Under the pieces are notes generated by a model. That model saw only the letters and a list, made by a program, of their open reading frames with translations, was not told where the DNA came from and did no database searches. A stretch of DNA of 64,000 nucleotides from positions 9,507 through 73,506 of the forward strand of contig NZ_LMAS01000005.1 of assembly GCF_001509555.1 (NCBI RefSeq). The letters run 5' to 3'. Below, in pieces: positions 62,666-64,000 of the stretch. Numbering within the stretch: the stretch's first letter is position 1; each line of letters starts with the position of its first letter. The translations under genes were made by a program, and so were the position numbers. Source of the DNA: Bacillus sp. FJAT-29937. GTDB lineage: Bacteria; Bacillota; Bacilli; Bacillales; Cytobacillaceae.

Positions 62666-63415
62666 ATGAAATTAGAAGGAAAAGTAGCGATTATCACTGG
62701 GAGTGCTTCAGGAATTGGAAGGGGTATGGCTCTCGCCTTAGCGAAAGAAGGGGCACATGTTGTAATAGTTGATATCAACGAAGAAATGGGTCAAAAAACA
62801 TTAGCAGAAATTAATCAATATAACGAAGGCATGCTGTTTATTAAAGATATTTCAATAAAAGAAAATGTAGAAGAAATTGTAAGGGATGTAGTAAATAAAT
62901 TTGGTAAGTTAGATATTTTAATTAACAATGCACACGCTTCCAAACAAGCACTATTTGCAGAAACAACACAAGAGCTTTTTGATTTATCGTTTGGAACTGG
63001 TTTTTATCCAACTTTCTACTTCATGCAAGCAGCTTATCCTGAACTAAAGAAAACAAAAGGAAAAGTGATAAACTTTGCTTCTGGTGCAGGACTTAACGGT
63101 CAACCAACTCAAACCTCCTATGCGGCAGCAAAAGAAGCAATCAGAGCAATATCACGTGTTGCATCCAATGAGTGGGGCCCTGAAGGAATTAATGTAAATA
63201 TTATCTCCCCAATCGCACTAACCTCTGGTGTCGAACAGTGGAGCAAAAGTGCACCTGAATTATATGAAGCAATGATAAATAATATTCCACTTAGAAGGAT
63301 GGGGGATCCTGAAGGGGATATTGGAAGAGTGGCAGTTTTCTTATCAAGTAGCGACTCTGATTATATTACTGGACAAACTATCATGGTTGATGGTGGTTCC
63401 ACGAAACTACGATAA
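62666..63415 (+). CDS. Short-chain dehydrogenase/reductase
   Basis: 249-aa classical SDR. The coenzyme motif is TGSASGIGRGMALA (about residues 12-25), the NNA-type motif INNAHAS (about 87), catalytic Ser in NFASGAG (about 139), YAAAK with Tyr/Lys (about 152-156), and the closing DYITGQTIMVDGG. Asp at the end of strand beta-2 (VIVDIN) suggests NAD preference. ATG 62666 has AAGGGGTG about 7 nt upstream. The substrate is unknown; MarR control is likely. Confidence 0.88.
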   Translation: MKLEGKVAIITGSASGIGRGMALALAKEGAHVVIVDINEEMGQKTLAEINQYNEGMLFIKDISIKENVEEIVRDVVNKFGKLDILINNAHASKQALFAETTQELFDLSFGTGFYPTFYFMQAAYPELKKTKGKVINFASGAGLNGQPTQTSYAAAKEAIRAISRVASNEWGPEGINVNIISPIALTSGVEQWSKSAPELYEAMINNIPLRRMGDPEGDIGRVAVFLSSSDSDYITGQTIMVDGGSTKLR

Positions 63416-63458
63416 TAACGAATTAACCTATTTGTTTTACAAATTGTAAGTTAAATGA

Positions 63459-63492
63459 ATAGGTGGGGTTTTTTAAAAAAAGTCCCACCTAT
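63459..63492. terminator. Symmetric hairpin between SDR genes
   Basis: ATAGGTGGG and CCCACCTAT arms extended by a T6/A6 pair (63459-63492). No T-run follows, so it is an attenuator or processing hairpin rather than a classical terminator. Confidence 0.5.
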
Positions 63493-63552
63493 AATAGACT
63501 TGTTTTAATTAATTAATAGTTCCAAAGCAATGACAAAAAGGGGTAATTGTGT

Positions 63553-64000
63553 ATGGATAGAGTAATAGGGAAGGTCGCGTTAGTAACAGGGGGCGCTTCG
63601 GGTATTGGACTTTCATCGGCACAACTTTTAGCGAAAGAAGGGGCAAAAGTAGTCGTAGCAGATTACAATTTCGATGGGGCGAAAAAAGCAGCAGAAGATA
63701 TTCAGGCAAACGGCGGAGAAGCAGTAGGTATTTTCCTCGATGCAGGAAAGGAAGAATCTATTAAAGAAGCGGTTGAATTTACTGTTAAACATTATGGAAA
63801 AATAACAGTTTTATTTAATAATGTTGGTTCAACAAATCTAAAGAAAGACTTAGATGTTGTTAATATCGATCTTGAGGAATGGGATCGAGTGATGAATGTA
63901 AATTTAAAAAGTGTATTACTAGGAAGTAGATTTACGATTCCTTATATGATAGAAAATGGTGGAGGTTCCATTATCAATACAGCTTCCATGGCTGGTTTCG
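63553..64000 (+). CDS. Short-chain dehydrogenase/reductase (cut by window end)
   Basis: The first 149 residues of a second SDR, open to the window end. It has TGGASGIGLSSAQLLAKEGA (about residues 12-31), VVADYN, LFNNVGS and INTASMAGF leading to the active-site Ser. The catalytic Tyr-x-x-x-Lys lies beyond the window. AAGGGG lies about 9 nt upstream of ATG 63553. It is probably a neighbour in the same MarR-linked cluster as the preceding SDR; the two differ clearly in sequence. Confidence 0.85.
   Translation, partial: MDRVIGKVALVTGGASGIGLSSAQLLAKEGAKVVVADYNFDGAKKAAEDIQANGGEAVGIFLDAGKEESIKEAVEFTVKHYGKITVLFNNVGSTNLKKDLDVVNIDLEEWDRVMNVNLKSVLLGSRFTIPYMIENGGGSIINTASMAGF

Overview
The window is an AT-rich, gene-dense chromosomal segment of a Bacillaceae bacterium (Firmicutes). 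The evidence is strong AGGAGG-type ribosome sites, frequent TTG and GTG starts, hairpin-plus-T-run terminators after most units, Firmicutes riboswitch classes, and many genes matching Bacillus subtilis or B. cereus families (MtnE, FadM/PutB, YthAB with CydS, SwrC, XpaC-YaaN, YwaD, MrpA-G, YclM, QueT, LpdV, PurU, YkoY, YeeI, RocB, PatA). The genus cannot be fixed from sequence alone. I saw no rRNA, tRNA, CRISPR array, intact IS element or prophage.

Layout: 0-9.5 kb holds an MtnE-type aminotransferase, proline dehydrogenase, cytochrome bd oxidase (subunits I and II, CydS, and a second tiny membrane protein) and a SwrC-type RND exporter. 9.6-20.8 kb holds two secreted M28 aminopeptidase paralogs, a methyltransferase, a trans-sulfuration enzyme, XpaC-YaaN, a PAS sensor kinase, a small FAD protein and an EamA transporter. 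20.8-27.2 kb is mostly minus strand: D-2-hydroxyacid dehydrogenase, MBL hydrolase, a TerD/zinc-ribbon/TerB fusion, a membrane protein, an ASCH protein and a glutaminyl-tRNA synthetase. 27.6-34.1 kb holds a TPR plus dynamin-like GTPase with a degraded nucleotide site, then an RsbK-like hybrid kinase and an RsbM-like CheR methyltransferase. 34.3-41.0 kb holds a KdpD-type USP protein and the complete mrpABCDEFG antiporter operon. 41.2-45.4 kb holds a minimal tyrosine recombinase, a PilZ-like protein, an RsbY-like REC-PP2C phosphatase and aspartokinase III.

45.4-50.1 kb is rich in riboswitches: a preQ1-I element before queT, a tandem glycine riboswitch before an lpd-purU operon, and a yybP-ykoY (manganese) riboswitch before a TerC/YkoY protein. 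50-52.6 kb holds small unknown proteins, a GNAT acetyltransferase and YeeI. 53.2-60.1 kb is a catabolic island: TRAP transporter and cupin, then GntR regulator, aminotransferase and a RocB-like M20 hydrolase. Both transcription units carry the same 13-bp operator-like sequence. 60.4-64 kb holds an AlkD-like repair protein, a small membrane ORF, a MarR regulator and two SDR dehydrogenases, the last cut by the window end.

Non-coding structure worth attention: two arrays, 39 kb apart, each of five hairpin-forming units of 51-52 bp; two copies of a roughly 185-bp dispersed repeat; a repeat remnant between mrpD and mrpE; a two-terminator Mn2+ switch whose arms can cross-pair; and a strong palindrome upstream of swrC.
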